NCBI GenBank assembly: GCA_018241185.1
Contig: JAFEEH010000198.1
Span: 1-64,000, forward strand
DNA: 64,000 bases
Source: Pseudomonadota bacterium
Lineage (GTDB): Bacteria > Pseudomonadota > Gammaproteobacteria > Burkholderiales > Burkholderiaceae_C
Direction of reading: 5' to 3'
Made by a program: the position numbers and the translations under genes. This document shows, in pieces, positions 19,668 to 28,286 of the stretch (positions are counted from its first letter, which is position 1; the number at the start of each line of letters is the position of its first letter). The notes beneath the pieces were generated by a model, which made no database searches, was not told the DNA's origin, and saw nothing but the letters and a program-made list of their open reading frames with translations.

Positions 19668-20989
19668 CAGGAGAGTTCCTCCTTGCGGATGCGCACGATC
19701 GGCGCGAGCACGCTGGGCAGGCCCTGCAGGTGCGCCTGCACCTCGTCGAGCGTGCCTTCGCGCGTGTCGTGCGTGAGGATGATGAGGTCGGTCTGGGTCG
19801 AGCCTTCGCCGCCCACTTCGTCGGCCTCGCGCTGCAGCACGGCGTCGATGCTGATGCCGGCACCGGCCAGCAGGCCCGTGACCTTGGCCAGCACGCCGGC
19901 CTCGTCGGCCACGCGCAGGCGCAGGTAGTAGCTCGTGACGACCTCGCTCATCGGCACCACCTGCAGGTCGCTCATGGCGTCGGGGTGGAAGGCCAGGTGC
20001 GGCACGCGGTGCGCCGCGTCGGCGGTGTGCAGGCGCGTGATGTCGACCAGGTCGGCGATCACGGCGCTGGCGGTGGGCTCACTGCCCGCGCCCTTGCCGT
20101 AGTAGAGCGTGGTGCCCACGGCGTCGCCGTGCACCACCACCGCGTTCATCGCCCCCTCGACATTGGCCAGCAGGCGCTTGGCCGGCACCAGCGCCGGGTG
20201 CACGCGCAGCTCGATGCCCTTGGCGGTGCGCCTGGTGATGCCCAGCAGCTTGATGCGATAGCCCAGCTGCTCGGCGTACTTGATGTCCTGCGAGGCCAGC
20301 TTGGTGATGCCCTCGACGTGGGCCTTGTCGAACTGCACCGGGATGCCGAAGGCGATGGCGCTCATCAGCGTGGCCTTGTGCGCGGCATCGACGCCTTCGA
20401 TGTCGAAGGTCGGGTCGGCCTCGGCGTAGCCCAGGCGCTGCGCTTCCTTGAGCACGGTGTCGAAGTCCAGGCCCTTGTCGCGCATCTCGGACAGGATGAA
20501 GTTCGTCGTGCCGTTGATGATGCCGGCGATCCACTGGATGCTGTTGGCCGTGAGGCCTTCGCGCAGCGCCTTGATGATCGGGATGCCGCCGGCCACGGCG
20601 GCCTCGAAGGCCACCATCACACCCTTGGCATGGGCGGCCGCGAAGATTTCGGTGCCGTGCACGGCCAGGAGCGCCTTGTTGGCGGTGACCACGTGCTTGC
20701 CGGCCGCGATGGCCTCGAGCACCAGCGCCTTGGCGATGCCATAGCCGCCGATGAGCTCGATGACGATGTCGATGTCGGGGTTGGCAATGACCTCGCGCGC
20801 ATCGCCCACGACCTTGACGCCCTCACCCACCGCGGCCTTCGCGCGGGCAGTGTCCAGGTCGGCGACCATGGTGATCTCGATGCCGCGGCCGGCGCGGCGC
20901 TTGATCTCTTCCTGGTTGCGGGCCAGCACCTTGAAGGTGCCGCTGCCGACGGTGCCGATGCCCAGAAGGCCGACCTGGATGGGTTTCAT
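19667..20989 (-). CDS. hom: Homoserine dehydrogenase
   Basis: Hom reduces aspartate semialdehyde to homoserine. The 440 residues show the NAD(P) motif GIGTVGSG (10-17), VVTANKALLAVHG, the signature IINGTTNFILSEM and AEADPTFDIEGVDAAHK. A C-terminal ACT domain (about 350-435, YYLRLRVADEAGVLAKVTG) allows threonine feedback. It is a monofunctional enzyme, not fused to aspartokinase. Its ATG follows alaA by 62 bases on the same strand, so alaA-hom-thrC may be one transcript. An upstream in-frame GTG is less likely. Confidence 0.95.
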   Translation of the reverse strand: MKPIQVGLLGIGTVGSGTFKVLARNQEEIKRRAGRGIEITMVADLDTARAKAAVGEGVKVVGDAREVIANPDIDIVIELIGGYGIAKALVLEAIAAGKHVVTANKALLAVHGTEIFAAAHAKGVMVAFEAAVAGGIPIIKALREGLTANSIQWIAGIINGTTNFILSEMRDKGLDFDTVLKEAQRLGYAEADPTFDIEGVDAAHKATLMSAIAFGIPVQFDKAHVEGITKLASQDIKYAEQLGYRIKLLGITRRTAKGIELRVHPALVPAKRLLANVEGAMNAVVVHGDAVGTTLYYGKGAGSEPTASAVIADLVDITRLHTADAAHRVPHLAFHPDAMSDLQVVPMSEVVTSYYLRLRVADEAGVLAKVTGLLAGAGISIDAVLQREADEVGGEGSTQTDLIILTHDTREGTLDEVQAHLQGLPSVLAPIVRIRKEELS

Positions 20990-21051
20990 GGATGCAGTCT
21001 TTTCAGTCACGGGAAAACACAGGGCGCGCCCACGCGGGCCGCCAGGAGAAA

Positions 21052-22275
21052 TCAGGCGAAGCGGGTGCGGTAGCGCTCGAGGAACTTGGCGATGCGGCCG
21101 ATGGCCTCGCGCAGGTCGTCCTCGTGCGGCAGGAACACGATGCGGAAGTGCTGGTTGTCGGCGTAGTTGAAGCCCGAGCCCTGCACCAGCATCACGCGCG
21201 TCTCGCGCAGCACCTGCATGAAGAACTGGCGGTCGTCCTCGATCGGGTAGACCTTGGGATCGAGCTTCGGGAACATGTACAGCGCCGCCGAGGGCTTGAC
21301 GCAACTCACGCCGGGGATGGCGGTGATCAACTCGTAGGCCAGGTCGCGCTGGCGGCGCAGGCGTCCGCCTTCCTTCACCAGGTCGTGGATGCTCTGGTAG
21401 CCGCCCAGCGCGGTCTGGATCGCCCACTGGCCCGGCACGTTCGAGCCGAGCTTGAGGTTGGCCAGCATGTTCAGGCCTTCGATGTAGTCGCCCGCCGCAT
21501 GCTTGGGGCCCGAGACCACCATCCAGCCCGCGCGGTAGCCGCAGGAGCGATACGCCTTGGACAGCGAATTGAAGGTGAGCGTGAGCACGTCGGTCGACAG
21601 GCTGCCCATGGCGGTGAACTTCACACCGTCGTAGAGCACCTTGTCGTAGACCTCGTCGACCAGCAGCACGAGGCCATGCTCGCGCGCGATCTGCACGATG
21701 CACTTGAGCATCGCATCGGGGTAGATCACACCGGTCGGGTTGTTGGGGTTGATGACCACGATGCCGCGCGTGCGCGGCGTGATCTTGGCACGCATGTCCT
21801 CGAGGTCGGGAAGCCAGCCGTTGTCCTCGTCGCACTTGTAGTGCACCGGCGAGCCGCCCGACAGGGACGTCGCCGCGGTCCACAACGGGTAGTCGGGCAT
21901 GGGCACCAGCAGCTCGTCGCCGTCGTTGAGCAGCGCGTTGGTGGCCATCACGATCAGCTCGCTGGCGCCGTTGCCCAGGTAGATGTCGTCCAGCGTCACG
22001 CCCTCGATGCCGAGCTGCTGCGTGTAGTGCATGACGGCCTTGCGCGCCGCGAAGATGCCTTTGCTGTCGGAGTAGCCCGCCGAGTCCGGCAGGTTGCGGA
22101 TCATGTCCTGCTGGATCTCTTCCGGGGCATCGAAGCCGAACGGCGCCATGTTGCCGATATTCAGCTTGATGATTTTCTGCCCCTCGTCCTCCATCTGCCG
22201 CGCCGCGTCCACGATGGGACCGCGCACGTCGTAGAGCACATTGGCCAGCTTGTCCGATTTCTTGAGCGTTTTCAA
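21052..22275 (-). CDS. alaA: Alanine transaminase AlaA-type (class I aminotransferase)
   Basis: The PLP-dependent enzyme makes alanine from pyruvate and glutamate. The 407 residues match AlaA closely: GQKIIKLNIGNMAPFGFDAP, NLPDSAGYSDSKG, PMPDYPLWTAA, VINPNNPTG, the PLP lysine in NSLSKAYRSCGYR (about Lys239) and KPSAALYMFPKLD. No ATG or GTG stands near the family start. TTG at 22275, followed by KTLKKSDKLANV, has GGAGG just upstream at good spacing, so it is the likely initiator. Gene order suggests co-expression with hom and thrC. Confidence 0.92.
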   Translation of the reverse strand: MKTLKKSDKLANVLYDVRGPIVDAARQMEDEGQKIIKLNIGNMAPFGFDAPEEIQQDMIRNLPDSAGYSDSKGIFAARKAVMHYTQQLGIEGVTLDDIYLGNGASELIVMATNALLNDGDELLVPMPDYPLWTAATSLSGGSPVHYKCDEDNGWLPDLEDMRAKITPRTRGIVVINPNNPTGVIYPDAMLKCIVQIAREHGLVLLVDEVYDKVLYDGVKFTAMGSLSTDVLTLTFNSLSKAYRSCGYRAGWMVVSGPKHAAGDYIEGLNMLANLKLGSNVPGQWAIQTALGGYQSIHDLVKEGGRLRRQRDLAYELITAIPGVSCVKPSAALYMFPKLDPKVYPIEDDRQFFMQVLRETRVMLVQGSGFNYADNQHFRIVFLPHEDDLREAIGRIAKFLERYRTRFA

Positions 22276-22389
22276 AGTCCCTCCGAGGGGCGCCTGTACC
22301 AGGGGAAAACCTATAATTGGACCACAGTTCACCCCCGTGCATGCCCTTCGCAGGCCACTCCGCACGCACGCTCCACTCCCCCCTTTTTC

Positions 22390-22776
22390 ATGAAGCTCCA
22401 ACCCGACAGGCCCGACGTGCAGACCGTGACGGCGCACGGTCCCGGCTGGGTGGCCGTGAACGGCGAGCGCATCGACCACAGCGTGGTGGTCGGTGCACGC
22501 GAAGAACGCTTCGACTGGCCGTGCGGCCGCTTCGAGGACCTGGGCGCGGAACACTTCGCGCAGCTGGCTGCATTGAACGCCGAGGTCGTCATCTTCGGCA
22601 GCGGGGATCGCATCCGCTTTCCGCGACCGGCGTGGATTGCGCCGCTGGTTGAGCGCGGCGTCGGCGTCGAGACCATGGACACTGCTGCGGCCTGCCGCAC
22701 TTACAACATCCTGGCCGGCGAAGGGCGCCACGTGGTTGCGGCGTTGCTCATCGAACAGCCCGCACGTAGCGGTTAA
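22390..22776 (+). CDS. Mth938/NDUFAF3-like domain protein
   Basis: The 128-residue protein belongs to the Mth938 (DUF498) family, with the patterns HSVVVGAREERFDW, EVVIFGSGDRIRFP and GVGVETMDTAAACRTYNILAGEGR split across the C-terminal half. Members range from archaeal proteins to mitochondrial NDUFAF3, an assembly factor of complex I; no biochemical role is established in bacteria. It is divergent from alaA; a TATAAT stands at 22312-22317 in the shared 114-base gap. Confidence 0.8.
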   Translation: MKLQPDRPDVQTVTAHGPGWVAVNGERIDHSVVVGAREERFDWPCGRFEDLGAEHFAQLAALNAEVVIFGSGDRIRFPRPAWIAPLVERGVGVETMDTAAACRTYNILAGEGRHVVAALLIEQPARSG

Positions 22777-23005
22777 CAATCGATTCGGGGTAAAATAGCG
22801 GGTTGCAGACCGGACTGCCCGCCGACTGCGCAACGCCTCGACGGGTGCTGCGCGCCGGTGGTGTCGGCTCGGTGCGTGACCCGCTGGATGGGCGCTTGCA
22901 GGCTTGCCAAGGCCTGTTCGGCATCAATGCAGTATGGCATGCGCCGGCCGACCTTGGCGGCTCCGCGTTTTTACTCGGGAACCCTCAGCGGAGAAAACAA
23001 TTTTC

Positions 23006-23482
23006 ATGGCGATCGTTGTCAACAAACCCATTCCCGAATTCGAAGCCAACGCCACCGGCGGCATCAAGGTCTCGAACACCTCGCACCTGGGCCACGTGCT
23101 GGTGCTGTACTTCTACCCCAAGGACAACACCCCCGGCTGCACCACCGAGGCGATGCAGTTCCGCGACCACTACAAGGACTTCGTGAAGGCGGGCGCCACG
23201 GTGTTCGGCGTCTCGCGCGACAACATGAAGTCGCACGACGAGTTCAAGGCCAAGCTCGAGCTGCCCTTCGAACTCATCGCCGACACCGAAGAGAAGATGT
23301 GCCACATGTTCGGCGTGGTCAAGAACAAGATCATGTACGGCAAGAAGGTCAAGGGCATCGAGCGCAGCACCTTCCTGATCGGTGCCGACGGCGTGCTGAA
23401 GGCCGAATGGCGCGGCCTGAAGGTGCCGGGTCACGTCGACGAGGTGCTCAAGGAAGTCAAGGCGCTCAAGAAGGCTGCCTGA
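23006..23482 (+). CDS. bcp: Thiol peroxidase Bcp (PrxQ-type peroxiredoxin)
   Basis: The 158-residue peroxiredoxin reduces peroxides using the cysteine in DNTPGCTTEAMQFRD (Cys45). The usual second cysteine five residues later is absent (CTTEAM), so it works as a 1-Cys or atypical enzyme. FGVSRDNMKSHDEFK and the final FLIGADGVLKAEWRG fit Bcp. GGAG lies about 13 bases before the ATG. A leader of about 200 bases begins near a TAAAAT at 22791-22796; it may fold (GTTGC/GCAAC arms) but matches no RNA class I know. Confidence 0.93.
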   Translation: MAIVVNKPIPEFEANATGGIKVSNTSHLGHVLVLYFYPKDNTPGCTTEAMQFRDHYKDFVKAGATVFGVSRDNMKSHDEFKAKLELPFELIADTEEKMCHMFGVVKNKIMYGKKVKGIERSTFLIGADGVLKAEWRGLKVPGHVDEVLKEVKALKKAA

Positions 23483-23612
23483 GGCTCCCGCTCCGCACTT
23501 GTTCACACGTCCTGCGCCTACGTTGGCGCAGCGCAACGGGCCGCAGGACCTGCCACGCGCGATGTGCATAATGGCTCCATGCCGTTGAGATTCACGACTG
23601 CATCCCCCGAAC

Positions 23613-23645
23613 AAAGCCGCTCTGGTCTCCAGGCGGCTTTTTCGT
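23613..23645 (+). terminator. Rho-independent terminator upstream of phoH
   Basis: AAAGCCGC and CTGG pair with CCAG and GCGGCTTT around a TCT loop, followed by TTTTTCG. It can end the bcp transcript or act as an attenuator before phoH, 51 bases downstream. Confidence 0.75.
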
Positions 23646-23696
23646 TTTTCAGGCCCCACGCGCGCCCCGCGCAGCATCCCGCGAGTACCCCCGCCC

Positions 23697-25433
23697 ATGC
23701 CCCTGCCTCCCGCCCCCACCCGACGTGCCGCCTTGCTCTCGCCGGAAGCGCTCGATGCGCCGGCCCGCGCGGCGCCAAAAAACGGGCGCCGTCCCGCCGC
23801 TGAGCGGCATTCGGACGACGCACGGACCCGGGGAGGCCAGGCGCTCGAACTGTTCGACGACCGGCGCGTGGTCGACGCCGGCGGCGGCGAGGACCTGCGC
23901 GCGCCCTCCTCCCGAGACCGCCCGGCTCCGGCAAATGTGCCGGTCGAATCATCCGCCGTGGCGCCCGCGCCGCGCCCGGCTGCCGAGCCGCCCGCCCGCC
24001 CGAAGCGGGCCAAGAGCACCGGCCCGGCCAAGCTCTTCGTGCTCGACACCAACGTGCTGCTGCACGACCCGATGAGCCTGTTCCGCTTCGAGGAACACGA
24101 CATCTACCTGCCGATGATCGTGCTGGAGGAACTGGACGGCCACAAGAAGGGCACGACCGAGGTCGCCCGCAACGGCCGCCAGGCCAGCCGCACGCTCGAT
24201 GCGCTTGCGGCCACCCAAGGCGCCGACATCGCCAAAGGCCTGAAGCTCGACGCGACGGGCCACAAGGAGGCCGGCGGCAAGCTGTTCTTCCAGACCGAGC
24301 CGCTGGACTACACGCTGCCCACCAGCCTGCCGCAGGGCAAGGCCGACAACCAGATCCTCGGCGTGGTGCAAGCGCTGCGCGAGGTGCACGAGAAGAGCAA
24401 GACCGGGGCCGACCGGCGCGAGGTCGTGCTGGTGTCCAAGGACATCAACATGCGCGTCAAGGCGCGTGCGCTGGGCCTGGCCGCCGACGACTACCAGAAC
24501 GACAAGGCCCTGGAAGACGGCGACCTGCTGTACTCCGGCTCCTTCGCGCTGCCGGCCGACTTCTGGACGCGCCAGAGCAAGACCGTCGAGAGCTGGCAAT
24601 CGGGCAGCAGCACCTTCTACCGCATCAGCGGGCCGATCGTGCCCAGCCTGTACATCAACCAGTTCGTCTACTTCGAGGCGCCGGGCGAGCCCAGCATGTA
24701 CGCGCGCGTGACCGAGATCCGCGACAAGACCGCGGTGCTCAAGACGCTGAAGGACTATGCCTCGGGCAAGAACGCCGTGTGGGGCGTGACCACGCGCAAC
24801 CGCGAACAGAACTTCGCCATGAACCTGCTCATGGACCCGGAGATCGACTTCGTCACGCTCACCGGCACGGCCGGCACCGGCAAGACGCTGATGGCGCTGG
24901 CCTCGGGCCTCACGCAGGTGCTGGACGACCGCCGCTACACCGAGATCATCATGACCCGCGCCACCGTGAGCGTGGGCGAGGACATCGGCTTCCTCCCCGG
25001 CACCGAGGAGGAGAAGATGGGCCCCTGGATGGGCGCACTGGACGACAACCTCGAGTTCCTCGCCAAGGGCGACGGCTCGGGCGCCGGTGAATGGGGCCGT
25101 GCGGCGACCAACGAACTCATCCGCTCGAAGATCAAGATCAAGAGCATGAACTTCATGCGCGGGCGCACCTTCCTGAACAAGTACGTGATCATCGACGAGG
25201 CGCAGAACCTCACGCCCAAGCAGATGAAGACGCTGGTCACGCGCGCGGGCCCGGGCACCAAGATCATCTGCATGGGCAACCTGGCGCAGATCGACACGCC
25301 CTACCTCACCGAAGGCTCCTCGGGCCTGACCTTCGCGGTGGACCGCTTCAAGGGCTGGCCGCACAGTGGCCATATCACGCTGGCGCGCGGCGAACGCTCG
25401 CGTCTGGCCGACTTCGCGAGCGACGTGCTCTGA
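23697..25433 (+). CDS. phoH: PIN-PhoH family ATPase
   Basis: The 578-residue protein pairs an N-terminal PIN ribonuclease-like domain (about 112-260, KLFVLDTNVLLHDP with its acidic residue, LVSKDINMRVKA) with a C-terminal PhoH ATPase/helicase domain. Walker A is GTAGTGKT near residue 390 and Walker B VIIDEAQN near 498. This architecture (YlaK/PhoH2-like) is linked in other bacteria to RNA unwinding and cleavage. The first about 105 residues are Ala/Pro/Arg-rich and poorly conserved, so a later start is possible. A strong terminator follows. Confidence 0.92.
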   Translation: MPLPPAPTRRAALLSPEALDAPARAAPKNGRRPAAERHSDDARTRGGQALELFDDRRVVDAGGGEDLRAPSSRDRPAPANVPVESSAVAPAPRPAAEPPARPKRAKSTGPAKLFVLDTNVLLHDPMSLFRFEEHDIYLPMIVLEELDGHKKGTTEVARNGRQASRTLDALAATQGADIAKGLKLDATGHKEAGGKLFFQTEPLDYTLPTSLPQGKADNQILGVVQALREVHEKSKTGADRREVVLVSKDINMRVKARALGLAADDYQNDKALEDGDLLYSGSFALPADFWTRQSKTVESWQSGSSTFYRISGPIVPSLYINQFVYFEAPGEPSMYARVTEIRDKTAVLKTLKDYASGKNAVWGVTTRNREQNFAMNLLMDPEIDFVTLTGTAGTGKTLMALASGLTQVLDDRRYTEIIMTRATVSVGEDIGFLPGTEEEKMGPWMGALDDNLEFLAKGDGSGAGEWGRAATNELIRSKIKIKSMNFMRGRTFLNKYVIIDEAQNLTPKQMKTLVTRAGPGTKIICMGNLAQIDTPYLTEGSSGLTFAVDRFKGWPHSGHITLARGERSRLADFASDVL

Positions 25434-25441
25434 GCTGAGTC

Positions 25442-25498
25442 TGCTACGATTTTCATAGCAGCCTGCGTACGCCCCATGGGCGCCGCAGGCTCTTTTTT
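25442..25498 (+). terminator. Terminator built on a degenerate dispersed repeat
   Basis: GCTACGATTTTCATAGC resembles the palindromic end of the repeat family. AGCCTGCG and CGCCC then pair with GGGCG and CGCAGGCT, followed by CTTTTTTG. It ends the phoH transcript. Confidence 0.8.
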
Positions 25499-25605
25499 GC
25501 CCGAACGACGGCCGTGGCGGCGACGACGCCTGCCAGCCTCCTGACAACACGCTGTCAGGAGCCCCCACGCAGCATGCAGCCTTCCTCAACCCCTGGAGAA
25601 GCTCC

Positions 25606-25977
25606 ATGCACAGCGCCAACACCTGGTTCGAAATCCCCGTCACCGATCTCGCGACATCGCAGCGCTTCTACGAAGCCCTGCTCGACCGCCCCATGCGCGG
25701 GACCGAGGACGTCGGCGGCGACACCATGGCCGTCTTCGCGCACGAGAAGCCCGGCGCCGGCGGCTGCATCGTGCATCGCCCCGCGCATGCAGGCGGCAGC
25801 GGCGGCACCATCGTCTACCTCGACTGCGCGCCCAGCGTCGAAGCCGCGCTGGCCCGCGCACAGGCTGCGGGCGGCAAGGTCGTCGTCGACAGGACCTTGA
25901 TCGCGCCCGGCATCGGCTACTTCGCGCAGGTGCAGGACCTGGACGGCAATCTGGTCGGCCTGCACGCGGCGGACTGA
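25606..25977 (+). CDS. VOC (glyoxalase/bleomycin-resistance fold) protein
   Basis: The 123-residue single-domain VOC protein reads [20 protein letters not shown] at the start and [17 protein letters not shown] at the end. Both are typical of the beta-alpha-beta-beta-beta metal-binding fold. The substrate cannot be told from sequence. GGAG lies 8 bases before the ATG. It heads a five-gene run with very short gaps, two bases to the next gene. Confidence 0.82.
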   Translation: MHSANTWFEIPVTDLATSQRFYEALLDRPMRGTEDVGGDTMAVFAHEKPGAGGCIVHRPAHAGGSGGTIVYLDCAPSVEAALARAQAAGGKVVVDRTLIAPGIGYFAQVQDLDGNLVGLHAAD

Positions 25978-25979
25978 GC

Positions 25980-26510
25980 ATGCCGATACGCCTGCCCCTG
26001 CGCCTGTACTCGCGGGCCCACGACGGCGCCGCGGCCGGTCCGCGGGCCGTCCCGTCCGACCGGGCGCCACGCAACTGGATCGCCGTCGCCAGCGCCGAGC
26101 ACGCGCGTCGGGGCCGCGACCACGCGCCGACGGGTTTCATGCAGGTCGGCCACGGAAAGGAAGCGCCGCTGCGGCGCATCGCGCCGGGCGACCTCATCGC
26201 GTACTACGCGCCGTCCTCGGTGCCGGGCGGCAAGGACCGGTTCCAGTCCTTCGTGTCGCTGGGCACGGTGCTGCCGGGCGAACCGTACATGGCCGACATG
26301 GGTGGCGGCTTCGTGCCCTGGCGGCGCGATGTACGCTACGTGTCTGCGCGCGATGCGCCGATCGGCCCGCTGGTCCCTCGCCTGGCTTTCATCGACGATC
26401 CGTCGCACTGGGGCTCGAAGTTCCGTTTCGGCCTGGTGTCGATCGGCGATGGCGACATGCGATGCATCGCGCAGGCCATGGGCGCCGAACTGGACGCGCT
26501 GGGCTTTTGA
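25980..26510 (+). CDS. EVE-domain (PUA-like) protein
   Basis: The 176-residue protein matches the EVE/UPF0310 family: [34 protein letters not shown] in one stretch, [17 protein letters not shown] and [16 protein letters not shown] domains share the PUA/YTH fold that reads modified bases in RNA or DNA. The first about 30 residues (basic and Ala-rich) are outside the domain, so an internal start is possible. It starts two bases after the VOC gene stop. Confidence 0.82.
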   Translation: MPIRLPLRLYSRAHDGAAAGPRAVPSDRAPRNWIAVASAEHARRGRDHAPTGFMQVGHGKEAPLRRIAPGDLIAYYAPSSVPGGKDRFQSFVSLGTVLPGEPYMADMGGGFVPWRRDVRYVSARDAPIGPLVPRLAFIDDPSHWGSKFRFGLVSIGDGDMRCIAQAMGAELDALGF

Positions 26511-26538
26511 CACCACAAGCGACGACGGAGACTGGGCC

Positions 26539-26991
26539 ATGAACGAACCAACCCGTGAACACGTGAATGCCGTCGAGGTTGCAGGCCCCCAGGTGCGCAC
26601 CACCAACGCCGAGGAGACGAACCCGGCGACGGCCCGCATCGGCGGCCTGTGGAGCCGCTTCTTCGCCGAGGCGGTGCCTGCCCGCACCGAGGGGCGCACC
26701 GACGACGCCCGCAACTTCGGCGTCTATGCCCGCTACGCGTCCGACGCGCATGGCGCCTTCGACGTCATCGCCGGTGTGGCCGTGCGCGAGGACGGCATTG
26801 TGCGCGTGGAAGGCGGTGACTACCTCGTCTTCGACGCCCGTGGCGAGATGCCGCAGGCGGTGATGGAGGGGTGGTCGCGCATCTGGCAGTACTTCGACGC
26901 CCATCCCGAGGTCGTGCGGCGCTACCGCAGCGACTTCGAGGCCTACACCGGCCCGAACGATGCACGCATCTACATCGGCGTCGCGCACTGA
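26539..26991 (+). CDS. GyrI-like / AraC effector-binding-domain protein
   Basis: The 150-residue stand-alone protein has the effector-binding (SOUL/GyrI-like) fold: FFAEAVPARTEGRTD, NFGVYARYASDAHGAFDVIAG, then VEGGDYLVFDARGEMPQAVM and IWQYFDAHPEVVRRY. Such proteins bind hydrophobic ligands or DNA gyrase. There is no DNA-binding domain here. GGAG lies 8-9 bases before the ATG. Third gene of the VOC-EVE run. Confidence 0.78.
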   Translation: MNEPTREHVNAVEVAGPQVRTTNAEETNPATARIGGLWSRFFAEAVPARTEGRTDDARNFGVYARYASDAHGAFDVIAGVAVREDGIVRVEGGDYLVFDARGEMPQAVMEGWSRIWQYFDAHPEVVRRYRSDFEAYTGPNDARIYIGVAH

Positions 26992-27004
26992 CTGCGAGGC
27001 GGCG

Positions 27005-27472
27005 ATGAAGACCTGGCAGCAGAAGCTCACGGCCTATCCGCACCTGCCGACGGTGAAGCCCATTCCCGCATCCCTGCGACCGCGGCGCGGCGACGGCACG
27101 ATCGCCACGCCCTCGCCGCAGGACGTCGAGGCGGCCATGCGCGCGGTGCCCGAACACCGGCTGACCACGGTCTTCGGCCTGGGAGAACGTATTGCGGCCG
27201 CGCACCGCGCCACGATCGGTTGCACGGTGACCACGGCCATCTTCGCGCGGCTGGTGGCGCACGCGAGCGAAGAGGCAAAGCCGTCGAACGTCGCGGCACG
27301 CGGTGCGCACGGCGTGCCTTGGTGGCGCACGCTCAAGGCCGGCGGCGAACTCAACCCGAATTACCCGGGCGGCATCGACGCCCAGATGGCGCGGCTCGAG
27401 GCGGAAGGCCACACCGTGGTGCAGCGCGGGCGGCGCTACTTCGTCGAAGAGTTCGAGAAGAAGCTCGTCTGA
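27005..27472 (+). CDS. MGMT-family, alkyltransferase-like protein lacking the active cysteine
   Basis: The 155 residues fit a MGMT-like family found stand-alone in many bacteria: LTTVFGLGERIAAAHRATIG, TTAIFARLVAHASEEA, then GVPWWRTLKAGGELNPNYPG and DAQMARLEAEGHTV. Where true O6-alkylguanine transferases have PCHRV, this has PWWRT (105-109). The acceptor cysteine is replaced by tryptophan, as in alkyltransferase-like proteins that sense but do not repair lesions. GAGG sits 5 bases before the ATG. The next gene encodes a WYL regulator. Confidence 0.78.
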   Translation: MKTWQQKLTAYPHLPTVKPIPASLRPRRGDGTIATPSPQDVEAAMRAVPEHRLTTVFGLGERIAAAHRATIGCTVTTAIFARLVAHASEEAKPSNVAARGAHGVPWWRTLKAGGELNPNYPGGIDAQMARLEAEGHTVVQRGRRYFVEEFEKKLV

Positions 27473-27489
27473 CACGCAGCCCGGCCCCA

Positions 27490-28206
27490 ATGCGCCGCGC
27501 CGACCGCCTATTCCAGATCGTCCAGCTCATCCGTGGGCGGCGGCTGACGACGGCCGGCTTCCTCGCGCGGCGGCTGGAGGTGTCGGAGCGGACGGTGTAC
27601 CGCGACGTGGCCGACCTGCAGCACCAGGGTGTGCCGATCGAGGGCGAAGCGGGCGTGGGGTATCGCCTGGGCGCGGGCTTCGATCTGCCGCCGCTGATGT
27701 TCACGCAGGACGAAGCCGCAGCGCTGACGGCGGCGGCGCGCCTCGCGCAGAGCTGGGTCGACCCGGCATTGGCCGCCGACATCGACAGCGCGCTGGGCAA
27801 GATCGTCTCGGTGCTGCCGGCTGCGGCGCGGGTGTCGGCCGAGGCCGTTGCGCTCTACGCGCCTGCGCTGGGCATGGACACGGCCACGCGCACGCACTTG
27901 CAGGCTCTGCGCGAAGCGGTGCAGGCGCGACGCAAGCTCAGGCTGGCCTACCGCGACGAGGGCGGCGCGCCGAGCGAACGCACCGTGCGGCCGCTGGGCT
28001 GCTTCTACTGGGGCAAGGTGTGGACGCTGTCGGCCTGGTGCGAACTGCGGCAGGACTTTCGCGGCTTCCGCGCCGACCGCATCGATGCACTGCAGGTATT
28101 GGACGAACGCTTTCGCGACGAGCCTGGAAAGACCCTGGCCGACCTGCTGCGGCAGGTGCGCGCCGAATGCGCCGATCGCCCAGCACGATCGCTACAGAAA
28201 AGATAG
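27490..28206 (+). CDS. HTH-WYL (YafY-type) transcriptional regulator
   Basis: The 238-residue regulator has an N-terminal winged helix-turn-helix (RLTTAGFLARRLEVSERTVY, DVADLQHQGVPIEGEAGVG) and a C-terminal WYL domain (about 135-215, LRLAYRDEGG, RPLGCFYWGKVWTLSAWCEL). WYL domains sense ligands, often nucleic-acid related. It lies 17 bases after the alkyltransferase-like gene and probably controls the upstream run. The last codons and the stop (TAG) come from a copy of the dispersed repeat. Confidence 0.88.
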   Translation: MRRADRLFQIVQLIRGRRLTTAGFLARRLEVSERTVYRDVADLQHQGVPIEGEAGVGYRLGAGFDLPPLMFTQDEAAALTAAARLAQSWVDPALAADIDSALGKIVSVLPAAARVSAEAVALYAPALGMDTATRTHLQALREAVQARRKLRLAYRDEGGAPSERTVRPLGCFYWGKVWTLSAWCELRQDFRGFRADRIDALQVLDERFRDEPGKTLADLLRQVRAECADRPARSLQKR

Positions 28207-28253
28207 CGGCTCACGCAAGCAGGACGGGCGCTACGAGCCTTTTTCTTCAATGA
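28191..28253 (+). repeat. Dispersed palindromic repeat, copy 3, overlapping a gene end
   Basis: GCTACAGAAAAGATAGC opens the copy, then GGCTCACGCAAGCAGGACGG and GCGCTACGAGCC. The first part encodes the final residues of the WYL regulator and its stop; the rest fills the gap before dnaB, which is convergent. Confidence 0.75.
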
Positions 28254-28286
28254 AACTGGCTGCGGGGCAAGCCGCTTGCTGATGGC

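Noticed and set aside
18171..19928. 585-codon plus-strand ORF opposite thrC and hom
   Set aside because: Composition is typical of an antisense shadow (HVDE/GRRRL-rich), there is no ribosome-binding site, and both minus-strand genes are intact enzymes.
23575..23643. Segment before phoH as a confirmed small RNA gene
   Set aside because: The terminator is clear, but CATAAT (23567-23572) has no -35 at usable spacing. Listed only as a terminator and an open question.
24020..24500. VapC toxin of a toxin-antitoxin pair
   Set aside because: The PIN domain is fused in frame to a PhoH ATPase, and no antitoxin gene precedes it.
25606..28206. A defence island or genomic island
   Set aside because: No integrase, transposase, tRNA-adjacent attachment site or shift in base composition is visible. 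The genes may still act together, as noted in the findings.
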